Positions 14,988 through 23,859 of a stretch of 64,000 nucleotides of DNA are shown piece by piece. The translations under genes and the position numbers were made by a program. The DNA comes from JAAYCI01 sp964370195 (GTDB lineage: Bacteria; Bacillota; Clostridia; Oscillospirales; Ruminococcaceae), in assembly GCA_964370195.1 (NCBI GenBank), contig CAYJIH010000006.1, positions 1-64,000 on the forward strand, given 5' to 3'. The notes under the pieces were generated by a model. It had not been told where the DNA came from, searched no databases, and saw nothing but the letters and a program-made list of their open reading frames with translations. Position 1 is the stretch's first letter. Each line of letters starts with the position of its first letter.

Positions 14988-16337
14988 TTAAATTGGCAGC
15001 AACCACAGTGCAATGGCAAAGTAAATCAAAAGCGAACATCCGTCTACAAGCGTGGAGATAAGAGGCGCCGCCATAAGCGCAGGGTCTAACCTTAAAATTT
15101 TCGCAAACATCGGTAAAATTACACCCATTGTGTTGGACATCAGCACCGTACAAATCATGGCAAGGCTAACCACAAGGCCTTCTACGGCACTGTTTTCATA
15201 AAACACCAAAATACGCACATAATTAACAGCCGCCAAAGGCAGGCCCACAAGCAAACTAATGCGCCATTCTTTCCAAAGCACCACAAAAAGGTCTCGGCTT
15301 TCTATTTCCCCCAGCGCCATACCACGAATCACGGTGGTGCTTGCTTGGCTGCCGGCATTGCCACCGGTACCTGTAAGCATGGGAATAAATGTTACCAAAA
15401 GGGGAATTACAGAAAAAACAGCCTCAAAATAGCCTAAAATAGCACCTGTGAGCATACTGCCAAGCATCAAAACCAAAAGCCAAAACATACGGTTTTTCGC
15501 CAATGTTAACACGCCAGATTTTAAATACGGACGCCCGGCCGGCACAATGGCTGCCATTTTTTCAAAATCTTCTGTGGCCTCTTCCTGAATGATATCCACA
15601 GCATCATCTACTGTAACAATTCCCACAAGGCGCTGCTCGTGATCAACCACCGGTAGCGAAATCAGTGCATATTTTGTCATCAGGTGCACCGCTTCCTCTT
15701 GGTCATCTGTGGTGATTACCGAAATGGCGCTGCTGTCCATCACCTCTTCTACCTTCTGCTGGTCGTGAGCCAAAAGCAAATCTTTCACACTCACAACACC
15801 TTCAAGATGTCGCGCCTCATCCATCACATAACATGTGTAGATGGTTTCTCTATCCTCGCCAATTCGCCGCAAACGCTTGATGGCATCTTCAATGCTCATA
15901 TTTTTTCGCAAATCGGTGTATTCAGCCGTCATAATACTGCCGGCCGAATTTTCCGGATAACGTAAAAATTCATTGATCAGTGCGCGTGTGTCGAGCGTGG
16001 CATTTTGAAGCACACGCTTCACAAGCATGGCCGGCATTTCTTCCAGCATATCCACCGCATCATCCACGGCCAACTCTTCCAGCAGTTCCCCTAGTTCCCT
16101 ATCTGTAATTCGTTCAATAATATGCTGTTGAATGTCACTATCCAGCTCGGCAAATACTTCGGTTGCCTGATCTTTTTCAAGTGTGCGAAACACAAGCGGC
16201 CTTTGTTCTTGCGGAAGGTCTTCTATAAATGCAGCCACATCCACATCATTCATTTCGGAAAAGGCCGCGCGCAATTTCCGATAATGTTTTTGCCCCACCA
16301 AAATGCCCAATTGCACTTCATTCACGCCACTTTTCAT
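14988..16337 (-). CDS. mgtE: magnesium transporter MgtE (second gene of tandem pair)
   Basis: The 449-residue protein is an MgtE-type Mg2+ channel of the plasma membrane. It has the N-terminal superhelical domain (residues about 15-130, with DAVDMLEEMPA), a CBS pair (about 130-260, SLPVVDHEQRLVGIVTVDD) that senses Mg2+, and five C-terminal membrane helices with the pore motif PMLTGTGGNAGSQAS. The ATG at 16337 follows AGAAAGGAGGTCTTT; an upstream extension to 16424 overlaps the other copy. It lies 34 bases downstream of a clear paralogue, more than half identical by eye, so this is a tandem duplication. Confidence 0.95.
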   Translation of the reverse strand: MKSGVNEVQLGILVGQKHYRKLRAAFSEMNDVDVAAFIEDLPQEQRPLVFRTLEKDQATEVFAELDSDIQQHIIERITDRELGELLEELAVDDAVDMLEEMPAMLVKRVLQNATLDTRALINEFLRYPENSAGSIMTAEYTDLRKNMSIEDAIKRLRRIGEDRETIYTCYVMDEARHLEGVVSVKDLLLAHDQQKVEEVMDSSAISVITTDDQEEAVHLMTKYALISLPVVDHEQRLVGIVTVDDAVDIIQEEATEDFEKMAAIVPAGRPYLKSGVLTLAKNRMFWLLVLMLGSMLTGAILGYFEAVFSVIPLLVTFIPMLTGTGGNAGSQASTTVIRGMALGEIESRDLFVVLWKEWRISLLVGLPLAAVNYVRILVFYENSAVEGLVVSLAMICTVLMSNTMGVILPMFAKILRLDPALMAAPLISTLVDGCSLLIYFAIALWLLPI

Positions 16338-16371
16338 AAAGACCTCCTTTCTGCAAATATTACCGCTGTTT

Positions 16372-17715
16372 TTATTGTAGCAACCACTCTGCCAAACTAA
16401 AATATAAAACCAATGTAATGCCATCCACTGCCGTGGTTATAACCGGCGCCGCCAGCAGTGCAGGGTCTAGCCGAACCGCTTTTGCCAAAAGCGGCAATGT
16501 GCCACCAATTACCTTTGCAATAAAAATTGCCCCAATAAGTGCAAGAGATACCGTAACAGACAAAAGCCCGCTGCCTGGGTATTGAATCAGCACGCGCACC
16601 ATATTTACAATGGCTAAGGCCGCACCCACCACCAAGCTGATGCGCATTTCTTTCCACAGCACCGCCCAAAAATCTTGCCGTTCAATTTCGCCAAGTGCCA
16701 AACCACGTATTACCGTGGTGCTGGATTGGCTTCCGGCATTTCCGCCTGTTCCCGTTAGCATGGGCACAAATAAAATCAAAAGCGGAAACGCAAGATAAAC
16801 AGGCTCGAAATAACCCAATATTCCACCTGTAATCATACCGCTTAGCATGAGGATAAGAAGCCAACCAAAACGATTTTTTGCCAATGTAAATACACCTGTT
16901 TTTAAATAAGGCTTTTCGCTTGGGGCCATAGCATACATTTTTTCAAAGTCTTCTGTGTCCTCTTCTTGCAGCACATCCACAACATCGTCTACCGTTACAA
17001 TGCCCACAAGGCGGTTCTCTTGATCTACCACCGGCAAAGAAACAAAGCTGTATTTTGCAATAAGGCGCACCGCTTCTTCTTGGTCGTCTGCGGTGGCAAG
17101 TGCAATCACCTCCGCGCGCATGATGTCTTGAATGGGTGTATTATCGTTTGCAAGCAGCAAATCGCGCACGGTAAGTACGCCCTCTAAATGGCGCGTATCA
17201 TCAATAACATAACATACATAAATGGTTTCTTTATCTTCACCCACACGGCGTAAGCGCTTGATAGCATCTTCCACAAGCATATCACGACGTAAATCTGTAA
17301 ATTCTGCCGTCATAATGCTTCCCACCGAATTTTCAGGATATCGCAAAAATTCGTTGATTTTCGCACGTGTTTCCGGCGAGGCCAAACGCAGAATTTTTTT
17401 AACCAAAACAGCCGGCATTTCCTCCAGCATATCCACAGCGTCGTCCACCCATAGGTCGTCCATAATTGCAGCCACTTTTTCATCACTCATGCTGCCCAAA
17501 ATATGGTGTTGGCTCTCGCTGTCTAACTCCACAAACACGTCCATCTCAAGGTCTTTTGGCAGGGTGCGAAACGCCAAAACAGCACGTTCAATAGGAATTT
17601 CCTCAATAAAACGTGCAATATCAATTTCATTCATCTCCGAAAAAGCCTCTCGCAAAGCTTTATATTCCCGTTGCTCTAATAGCATTTCTAAGCTTTGCAG
17701 TTGCACATTTTCCAT
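16372..17715 (-). CDS. mgtE: magnesium transporter MgtE (first gene of tandem pair)
   Basis: The 447-residue paralogue has the same order: N domain (DAVDMLEEMPAVLV), CBS pair (SLPVVDQENRLVGIVTVDD) and five membrane helices with PMLTGTGGNAGSQSS. The ATG at 17715 follows GAAAGGAGGGTGTGT. It is the promoter-proximal copy. The two copies differ mostly in the N domain, around residues 45-90, and in the last helices, which suggests they were kept for different gating or affinity rather than being a recent copy. A promoter-like element at 18078-18107 would give a leader of about 355 bases. Confidence 0.95.
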   Translation of the reverse strand: MENVQLQSLEMLLEQREYKALREAFSEMNEIDIARFIEEIPIERAVLAFRTLPKDLEMDVFVELDSESQHHILGSMSDEKVAAIMDDLWVDDAVDMLEEMPAVLVKKILRLASPETRAKINEFLRYPENSVGSIMTAEFTDLRRDMLVEDAIKRLRRVGEDKETIYVCYVIDDTRHLEGVLTVRDLLLANDNTPIQDIMRAEVIALATADDQEEAVRLIAKYSFVSLPVVDQENRLVGIVTVDDVVDVLQEEDTEDFEKMYAMAPSEKPYLKTGVFTLAKNRFGWLLILMLSGMITGGILGYFEPVYLAFPLLILFVPMLTGTGGNAGSQSSTTVIRGLALGEIERQDFWAVLWKEMRISLVVGAALAIVNMVRVLIQYPGSGLLSVTVSLALIGAIFIAKVIGGTLPLLAKAVRLDPALLAAPVITTAVDGITLVLYFSLAEWLLQ

Positions 17716-18107
17716 ACACACCCTCCTTTCTGCTTTACAAACCCAATTTTTACAATAAAAAAACGCACGAAAACGCCGTTTGACAAATCAAACTGTCAAA
17801 GCGCTCATGCGAATGAACAGGAACAAGCAGCCACCATGTGTGGCAAAGCAAATTTCCCCCATATAAAACAGAGGGCATTGTTCATTTGGCTATACAAAAC
17901 ACCAAACTATTTTACCATGCACCACTGTATTGGCACCAGCCAAGAAAAACAAGCCGAAACTGTTGAAAAAAACATCGCCGGAGGGGGGTCATATTCCATG
18001 TTGCTACTTCGAGCGCCGATTTCCACCTGTTTTCCCTCCTTTTGTGTCCAATTCAGCTAGCATTACCATCCTTTTTAAGTATACCTTGTTCGGCCTCCTT
18101 CTCGCAA
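17716..18107 (-). promoter_or_regulatory. promoter and long 5' leader of the mgtE pair
   Basis: On the minus strand TTGCGA (18102-18107) and TATACT (18078-18083) are 18 bases apart. Transcription from about 18071 would give a leader of roughly 355 bases before the first mgtE. It contains a hairpin tttgaca/tgtcaaa (about 17779-17800) that overlaps a weak G/C stem followed by seven T (17757-17781). No conserved M-box motif was found. A regulatory leader is inferred from length and arrangement only. Confidence 0.4.
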
Positions 18108-18253
18108 GTACTTTTTAATAAATTTACCCTTTCTGTGTTAAAAACTTACACATGCCACACCACATAATTTTATAAGCCAACCACAAATCGACAGAGTTAT
18201 CTTTCTTTTGCAAACAATTTCACTATACTCAATAATAAACAGGAGGTGATAAC

Positions 18254-19363
18254 ATGACAATTTTTGTTGTGTGCGTGCTGCTGGGACTGTGCGCCGGAAC
18301 GCTTTTATTTCGCCATACACGCCAGCTTTGCCCCCTTCGCTATAATAAAAATAATAAAAACATTCCTCGCATCTCTGTTATCATTCCTGCACGCAATGAA
18401 GAACATAACATACCCGGCCTTTTGCAATCTCTTGCGCAGCAAACAGTGAAGCCCTATGAAATTATTTGTATTGACGATGGCTCGATAGACGCAACAGCGG
18501 CACTGGCAAAGGCCGGCGGTGCACAGGTGATACACGTACAAAACAAACCACACGGCTGGATGGGAAAATCGTATGCATGCCACCTTGGTGCAAAAGCGGC
18601 ACGCGGCACACTCTTTTTATTTTTAGATGCCGATGTTCGGCTTTATGATAAAAACACATTGAACCGCATTATTGGCACATGGCAAGCACATGGCCCTGTT
18701 GTTTCGGTACAACCATGGCATGCCACTGTATGTTTGTATGAACAATGCTGCCTATTTTTTAACGCAATTGCCACAGCAGCCTTAGCGGTGCCTCCCCTTT
18801 TTGGCAAAGCAACCCATGGCCTATTTGGCCCGGTGATTTTAATTCCTGCGAAACTGTATAAAGAATGTGGTGGGCATGAGGCCGTAAAAAGCAGCGTGCT
18901 CGATGACATCAGCTTAGGCAAGCGCCTGGCTTCCATTGGCATTTCGCCGTACTGCTGCCAAGGTGGCCCCGAATTACGCTACCGCATGTATCCAAGCGGT
19001 GCCACAAGCATGATAGAAGGCTGGACAAAAAACTTTGCAAGCGGCGCTGCTACCGCCAGGCTTAATTTGTGGCTTCTTTTGATGTTTTGGATGTCGGCAC
19101 TGCTGAGTGTACCTTTTGCACTGCTGGATTTCACCCAGCCCCCCAGCCCTGTTCTTTGGGTTTTTCTTGTGCTTTGTTACTTCATACTTTGCTTTCAGCT
19201 TTTGAGCATCGCAAGGAAAATTGGCCGGTTTTCACCTTTGCTCATCTTGTTTTACCCATTCCCACTTTTCGTTTTTTTGCTAATATTTATGCGTTCTATT
19301 GTTAAAAAAACACTTCGTCGCCCCGTGTACTGGAAAGGGCGAAACGTATCGGCGGGGAACTGA
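18254..19363 (+). CDS. family 2 glycosyltransferase, CrtQ-like
   Basis: The 369-residue membrane glycosyltransferase has an N-terminal anchor, a GT2 domain (ISVIIPARNEEHNIPGLL, IDDGSIDAT, the metal-binding FLDADVR and the acceptor-site DDISLGKRL) and three to four C-terminal helices. It resembles 4,4'-diaponeurosporenoate glycosyltransferase CrtQ of staphyloxanthin synthesis and related lipid glycosyltransferases. The ATG follows AACAGGAGGTGATAAC. The next gene begins two bases after its stop and resembles CrtO, so the pair probably makes an acylated glycolipid. No carotenoid backbone genes (crtM, crtN, crtP) are present, so a non-carotenoid lipid acceptor is likely. Confidence 0.85.
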   Translation: MTIFVVCVLLGLCAGTLLFRHTRQLCPLRYNKNNKNIPRISVIIPARNEEHNIPGLLQSLAQQTVKPYEIICIDDGSIDATAALAKAGGAQVIHVQNKPHGWMGKSYACHLGAKAARGTLFLFLDADVRLYDKNTLNRIIGTWQAHGPVVSVQPWHATVCLYEQCCLFFNAIATAALAVPPLFGKATHGLFGPVILIPAKLYKECGGHEAVKSSVLDDISLGKRLASIGISPYCCQGGPELRYRMYPSGATSMIEGWTKNFASGAATARLNLWLLLMFWMSALLSVPFALLDFTQPPSPVLWVFLVLCYFILCFQLLSIARKIGRFSPLLILFYPFPLFVFLLIFMRSIVKKTLRRPVYWKGRNVSAGN

Positions 19364-19365
19364 TT

Positions 19366-19944
19366 ATGCAACTTTTTTACCCACCCATTTGGCTTTTGCT
19401 TTTGCTTTGTGCTTTTTTTTGGACATTGTTTCAAGGAGGGGCTGCATTCCTGTGCGCACAGCTGCCTGCCCGGTTTTTTTCGCACGATACCGGCCTATAT
19501 CGCACAAGAAAATTCGAAGACGGCGGGAACTTTTACCAAAAATATTTTCGAATACGTCGCTGGAAGCACTTATTGCCAGACGGTGGCGCTTTGCTAGGCG
19601 GTTACAGAAAAAGACATTTGAATGATGTTTCGGAAGAAAACCTGCATAAATTCTTGTTAGAATCTCGCCGTGCTGAGCTAACACACTGGTTGGCCATGCC
19701 TTTCTTTTGGGTATTCGGCTTCTTTTCGCCCATTGAGATTATCCCCCTTATGCTTCTATACACCATTGCGGTAAACCTTCCCTGTATCATTGCACAACGA
19801 TACAACCGCCCACGCATACAGCGCTTGCTTCGCAAACGTCAACCTGCAATGCCATCCACTGTTTTTAAACTCGCACCTTCCATCACACCACCTTCGATAC
19901 AACTGGATAATACATTAGAAAACAGCGGTATTCACACACTATAA
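19366..19944 (+). CDS. CrtO-like glycosyl-lipid acyltransferase
   Basis: The 192-residue protein has an N-terminal membrane helix (WLLLLLCAFFWTLFQ), a conserved block (FRIRRWKHLLPDGGALLGG, then ELTHWLAMPFFW), and two further helices with PCIIAQRYNRPR. This matches the glycosyl-4,4'-diaponeurosporenoate acyltransferase (CrtO) family, which adds a fatty acyl chain to the sugar of a glycosylated lipid. The RWKxxLPDGG block is the likely functional core. It sits two bases after the CrtQ-like gene and has a variable C-terminal tail. Function on a non-carotenoid lipid is inferred. Confidence 0.78.
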   Translation: MQLFYPPIWLLLLLCAFFWTLFQGGAAFLCAQLPARFFSHDTGLYRTRKFEDGGNFYQKYFRIRRWKHLLPDGGALLGGYRKRHLNDVSEENLHKFLLESRRAELTHWLAMPFFWVFGFFSPIEIIPLMLLYTIAVNLPCIIAQRYNRPRIQRLLRKRQPAMPSTVFKLAPSITPPSIQLDNTLENSGIHTL

Positions 19945-20412
19945 TTTGTATTTTCCTATAAAATTGTAAAAACCACCATATTATTCATATTGGGAACATT
20001 TGTCTTTTTCGGCGTACCCCGAAATTTCCCATTATGTCATTTTATCTTTTTTTCTGTTCTCACTCCTCGTTTCCCTTTTGGATTCTATTCAATATTTTTA
20101 TATTTCCCCTTATTTCACATAAAACAATAATAACAATATTTTATTTATAAATTAATATATTTTTGTTTATCCGATTTTTTCTTATTTTAAAAATAAAATT
20201 GACCACCTGACAAGCCCCGCAAAAGAGCATTGTCTGTTGCCGCATGGACCATCGTTATCCCCACTTAAAATACAGCAGGATTCACTTATTTTCTTAATTT
20301 GTTTTGTAGGATAGAAATCTGCATTTCCCTGCCTTTCGCTGTATTCGTATCCCCCCTTTATAATTGCCTTCCAAATGCCCAGAGATAAAGGTGCCCCCGC
20401 GGGTATTACCAT
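19945..20412. other. intergenic region with one doubtful minus-strand ORF
   Basis: The part 19945-20180 is very AT-rich with no features. From 20412 to 20182 on the minus strand a 76-codon ORF with a Cys-rich C-terminal half (ESCCILSG, GPCGNRQC) is open and less AT-rich than its flanks. It begins directly after the parvulin terminator and has no recognisable family. It may be a gene remnant. Confidence 0.25.
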
Positions 20413-20452
20413 AAAAAAACCACCTCTGCACAGTGCAGAGGTGGTTTTTTGT
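20413..20452 (-). terminator. terminator of the parvulin gene
   Basis: A perfect stem of accacctctgca with tgcagaggtggt is flanked by six or more A and T, ten bases past the stop codon of the minus-strand gene. Confidence 0.9.
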
Positions 20453-20461
20453 TTTGTATTC

Positions 20462-21706
20462 CTATTGAATGGTTTGTGGGCTTACAAGCTCATAATTTTC
20501 GCCGTAACTCACTTCCATCGCTTCCATAAGAGCTGTTAGTTCTTCACTTATTTTCGTTGATACAAGGTTATCCACTTCAAACTCAGCGCTGCCGCCTTCT
20601 TCAAACGCTTCCATGTTTAAAGCCTCTCTACGAATAATGTGATACCCAAAGTCCGATTCTACTACTTCGGAGATTTCTCCCGGTTGCAGCGCCAAAGCCG
20701 CATTATAGAATTCATCTACCATCACACCTTCTGCAAATGTGTAACCCTCTGGGCTTTGCTCCATGCCTGGGTCTGTACCGTAGTCCACTACAAATTGGTC
20801 AAACATTTCTGTTGTATCAATGCCCGATGCTTCAGCCACTCGTAGTTGTGCCAGCAGATCTTCTGCCAATAATTCTGCCTGTGCGGCTTGCTCTTCTGCT
20901 GTTAACTCTGTCGTTGTAACTTCACTCGTTACGCTCGATGTTACCTCTTGTTGTGGTGCCACCGATGTGGCAAGGCTACTATCAGCCGGTGCCACGGATG
21001 TAGCTAAGCTGCTATCTGCCGATGTAAGTTCACTGCCAATCTCATCCAGTAAATTCTCTTCCGGGGTTGGCTCTTCACTAATCGCATCCGGGCTAACCAA
21101 AATATGTTTTGCTGTAATGAAATAGCTGTCTAAATCTGCTTCTATTTCCGCTGTATACTCTTCCATCAATGTTTCTTGTGTTTTTTGAATCAACCTTTGC
21201 TCTTCGGTAAGCTCAATATACATCTCTTCATCCACATAGAACATATCTTGCAAGCTGCGTAGATAGGCATCTTCGCCTAAACTGGCCTTTTGCTCATCCA
21301 TCTCGGCAACAATTTCTTGCTTCTCTTCATCCGTTAAAGCAATGCCATGTTCCTCTGCCAAGCGTAGGTATGCCTGCGTCTGCAAAATGGTGGTTTCTGT
21401 AGCTGTTCTCAGTTCTAATGCAAGAGAACCATCGTAATCTTGTTCAAAAATACCCTCGCCATAACTCATTTCCATATAGTACATATTGCTTAAGTAATAA
21501 TAGCGATATTCATCAAACCCAATCTCTACCCCATCTACCGTCATCATCACGCCCGGGTCTTTCACCACTTCCCCGTTCACTTGTAGCCCCGGTTCAATTT
21601 GTGGGCCCAATGCTTCCTGCGCACTCCAATACGCAACACCGGTTACTGCCAGCGACACCAACACCAACACTGCCAGGCCAAGTGCAATTCTTGATTTAAA
21701 TTTCAT
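20462..21706 (-). CDS. membrane-anchored parvulin-type peptidyl-prolyl isomerase
   Basis: The 414-residue protein has an N-terminal signal anchor (about residues 8-28, IALGLAVLVLVSLAVTGVAYW-type), a SurA/PrsA-like helical chaperone domain, then a split parvulin domain: AKHILVSPDA opens it and QSPEGYTFAEGVMVDEF..FGYHIIRRE closes it. Between them lies an inserted Ser/Thr/Glu-rich stretch with a duplicated ADSSLATSVAP unit. Such proteins fold exported proteins outside the membrane. There is no lipobox, unlike PrsA. The ATG at 21706 follows AGAAGGAGAAATTAAGA. It is monocistronic. Confidence 0.85.
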   Translation of the reverse strand: MKFKSRIALGLAVLVLVSLAVTGVAYWSAQEALGPQIEPGLQVNGEVVKDPGVMMTVDGVEIGFDEYRYYYLSNMYYMEMSYGEGIFEQDYDGSLALELRTATETTILQTQAYLRLAEEHGIALTDEEKQEIVAEMDEQKASLGEDAYLRSLQDMFYVDEEMYIELTEEQRLIQKTQETLMEEYTAEIEADLDSYFITAKHILVSPDAISEEPTPEENLLDEIGSELTSADSSLATSVAPADSSLATSVAPQQEVTSSVTSEVTTTELTAEEQAAQAELLAEDLLAQLRVAEASGIDTTEMFDQFVVDYGTDPGMEQSPEGYTFAEGVMVDEFYNAALALQPGEISEVVESDFGYHIIRREALNMEAFEEGGSAEFEVDNLVSTKISEELTALMEAMEVSYGENYELVSPQTIQ

Positions 21707-21957
21707 TCTTAATTTCTCCTTCTTTGTGTTCACGCATTACCAGAAACTTGTACTGATGCTCGCATTGTATCACTCGTTCAAATACGTGCCAAATCCCTTT
21801 GACGCTCCCTTTCAGCACAATATGCTTTATTATACATTATTTGTGCAAAAACGTCTCGCCCCAGCTAAAAAACACGCAAATTTTTCACACTTTAATCTAT
21901 TTTTTGTATTTTTATTTGAAATATATACAAATTGTAGTTTCGTGTTTTTTTAATATT

Positions 21958-22983
21958 TTATGCTAAACCGTCTATTTCTTCAAAAAATGCACGTTGACGG
22001 TTTATTTTCTTCATCAGCTTTGTAAAAGCCTCTGGCGTTAAACTTTGTGCGCCATCGCTTAATGCATGGGGTGGGTCGTTGTGCACTTCTATCATCAAAC
22101 CATCGGCACCGGCTGCAACGGCCGCAAGCGCCAACGGCTCTACCATCCAGCTTAAGCCTGCTGCATGGCTTGGGTCCACCACCACCGGCAGGTGACTTTT
22201 TTTCTTTAGCATCGGCACCGCACTAATATCCAGTGTGTTTCTTGTAGACGGCTCGAATGTTCGGATGCCACGCTCGCACAAAATTACTTGATCATTGCCA
22301 CCGGCCATAATGTATTCTGCGCTCATCAGCAGCTCTTCCAATGTGTTCGATAGCCCACGCTTTAACAAAACCGGAATTTTTGTTTGCCCAATTTCCCGCA
22401 ACATCTCGAAATTCTGCATGTTGCGTGCCCCCACCTGTAGCATGTCCACGCCTGCATTTAAAAATAACTCTAAATGAGATGTGTTCATAATTTCTGTAAC
22501 AATAGGCAGGCCTGTTTCCTCTTTCGCCAATTTTAACAGCTCCAGCCCTTCGGCACGCAAGCCTTGAAACGCATACGGCGAGGTGCGTGGTTTAAAAGCC
22601 CCTCCACGCAAAAAATGGGCACCATCTGCCCTTACTTGCTTTGCCAAAGTGGAAATCTGCTCTTCACTTTCCACACTGCAAGGGCCAGCCATCACAGCAA
22701 AATGGCCGCCGCCCACTTTTACACCGCCACTAAGCACCACACTATCTTTCGGATGAAAGGTTCGGTTGGCCTTTTTATAAGGTTCACTTACACGCTTTAC
22801 ATCTGCTACAAAAGGGTTTGCCCGCACTAAGTCAATATCTACACTGGATGTATCGCCCACAAGGCCAATTAACTTTGTATGCTCGCCGCTGGATTTATGA
22901 ATCGCCAGCCCCTTTGCTTCAAAATCCTGGCACAGGGCACCTATTTGCTCTTCCCGTGCATCCGGTTTAAAAATAACAATCAT
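21958..22983 (-). CDS. aroF: 3-deoxy-7-phosphoheptulonate synthase (DAHP synthase, type I-beta)
   Basis: The 341-residue enzyme condenses phosphoenolpyruvate and erythrose 4-phosphate, the first step of aromatic amino-acid synthesis. Residues 1-70 form the ferredoxin-like/ACT-type regulatory domain found in Thermotoga-type enzymes. The barrel then shows AGPCSVES, GGAFKPRTSPYAFQG, QVGARNMQNF, KRGL, CERGIRTFE and VDPSHAAG. The ATG at 22983 follows TAGGTGGGTAACC; a GTG at 22995 is also open. It is divergent from the purine operon. The N-terminal domain suggests feedback control by Tyr or Phe (known for the family). Confidence 0.95.
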   Translation of the reverse strand: MIVIFKPDAREEQIGALCQDFEAKGLAIHKSSGEHTKLIGLVGDTSSVDIDLVRANPFVADVKRVSEPYKKANRTFHPKDSVVLSGGVKVGGGHFAVMAGPCSVESEEQISTLAKQVRADGAHFLRGGAFKPRTSPYAFQGLRAEGLELLKLAKEETGLPIVTEIMNTSHLELFLNAGVDMLQVGARNMQNFEMLREIGQTKIPVLLKRGLSNTLEELLMSAEYIMAGGNDQVILCERGIRTFEPSTRNTLDISAVPMLKKKSHLPVVVDPSHAAGLSWMVEPLALAAVAAGADGLMIEVHNDPPHALSDGAQSLTPEAFTKLMKKINRQRAFFEEIDGLA

Positions 22984-23229
22984 ATGGTTACCCACCTATA
23001 TTCTTTAGAATAAAATGCAATATTTCAATATTATAGCATAAACCAACTTCTTTTCGCAAACCTTACCTCTTTGTTTTTTAATACAAAATAACCCCACTCT
23101 CTTCTGCCTGCCTTATTTGAAAACATATTTTGGCGCTCACAGTTTCATCGTATAAACGCATCTTTTTTCTTACAAATAATTTTTCGACCAAATGTATTTT
23201 TGTATATCGTCCGTACGCTTCTTTTTCCC

Positions 23230-23257
23230 TTGCGTTTGTGCACTTTAATGGTATAAT
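23230..23257 (+). promoter_or_regulatory. promoter of the purine operon
   Basis: TTGCGT (23230-23235) and TATAAT (23252-23257) are 16 bases apart. The transcript would start about 40 bases before purE, leaving no room for a purine riboswitch. Confidence 0.6.
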
Positions 23258-23306
23258 AAAATCGTATAAAATTTGCTTTTTAGCAAAACCATTGAGGAGG
23301 AACAGC

Positions 23307-23798
23307 GTGAAAAAAGTAGCTATTTTGATGGGCAGCGACAGTGATATGCCTGTGGTACAAAAAACAATTGACACCTTGCGTGGCCTAAACGTTCCCGTAG
23401 AGGCACACATTATGAGCGCCCACCGCACACCACACGAAGTATGTGAGTTTGTGCAAAACGCCAAGAAAAATGGGTTTGGTGTGCTTATTGCCGCCGCCGG
23501 TATGGCCGCACATTTGGCCGGTGTGGCCGCAGCACACACCTTACTTCCTGTTATTGGCATCCCCTGCAAAGGCGGCGCAGGCGACGGGTTAGACGCCCTT
23601 TTGTCCACTGTGCAAATGCCCCCGGGAATTCCGGTTGCCACTGTAGGCCTTGGTGCCGGCGTAAATGCCGCCCTTTTAGCCGCACAAATTTTATCTGTGG
23701 CTGATGATGAACTTGCACAACGTCTTGAAGAACACCGTGCCGGTTTATCGGCTGCTGTTATAGAAAAAGATAAAAAACTGCAAGAACAGCCTCAATAA
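23307..23798 (+). CDS. purE: 5-(carboxyamino)imidazole ribonucleotide mutase / AIR carboxylase
   Basis: The 163-residue enzyme forms CAIR in purine synthesis. Signatures are ILMGSDSDMPVV, the substrate loop SAHRTPHE, and AAAGMAAHLAG followed by GIPCKGGAGDGLDALLSTVQMPPGIPVATV. The start is GTG 23307, after TTGAGGAGGAACAGC; a longer frame from 23130 crosses the promoter and is rejected. It is the first gene of the ten-gene purine operon. No purK lies in the operon, so this PurE may use AIR and CO2 directly as class II enzymes do, or purK may be elsewhere; sequence alone does not settle it. Confidence 0.95.
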   Translation: MKKVAILMGSDSDMPVVQKTIDTLRGLNVPVEAHIMSAHRTPHEVCEFVQNAKKNGFGVLIAAAGMAAHLAGVAAAHTLLPVIGIPCKGGAGDGLDALLSTVQMPPGIPVATVGLGAGVNAALLAAQILSVADDELAQRLEEHRAGLSAAVIEKDKKLQEQPQ

Positions 23799-23859
23799 AA
23801 ATATACGAAGCTATTTTACGTATACAATATCATTTTTACAAAAGAAGGAGAGACAACAA

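Noticed and set aside
17716..18107. M-box (Mg2+) riboswitch in the mgtE leader
   Set aside because: The conserved GTTAGGTGAGGCTCCT-type core was not found on the minus strand, although the leader is long enough.
20182..20412. 76-codon ORF as a confident gene
   Set aside because: It begins right after a strong terminator with no separate promoter, and no family is recognised. Mentioned only as a doubtful ORF in the intergenic entry.
22984..23306. Purine riboswitch upstream of purE
   Set aside because: No aptamer core is visible and the likely transcript start leaves only about 40 leader bases.
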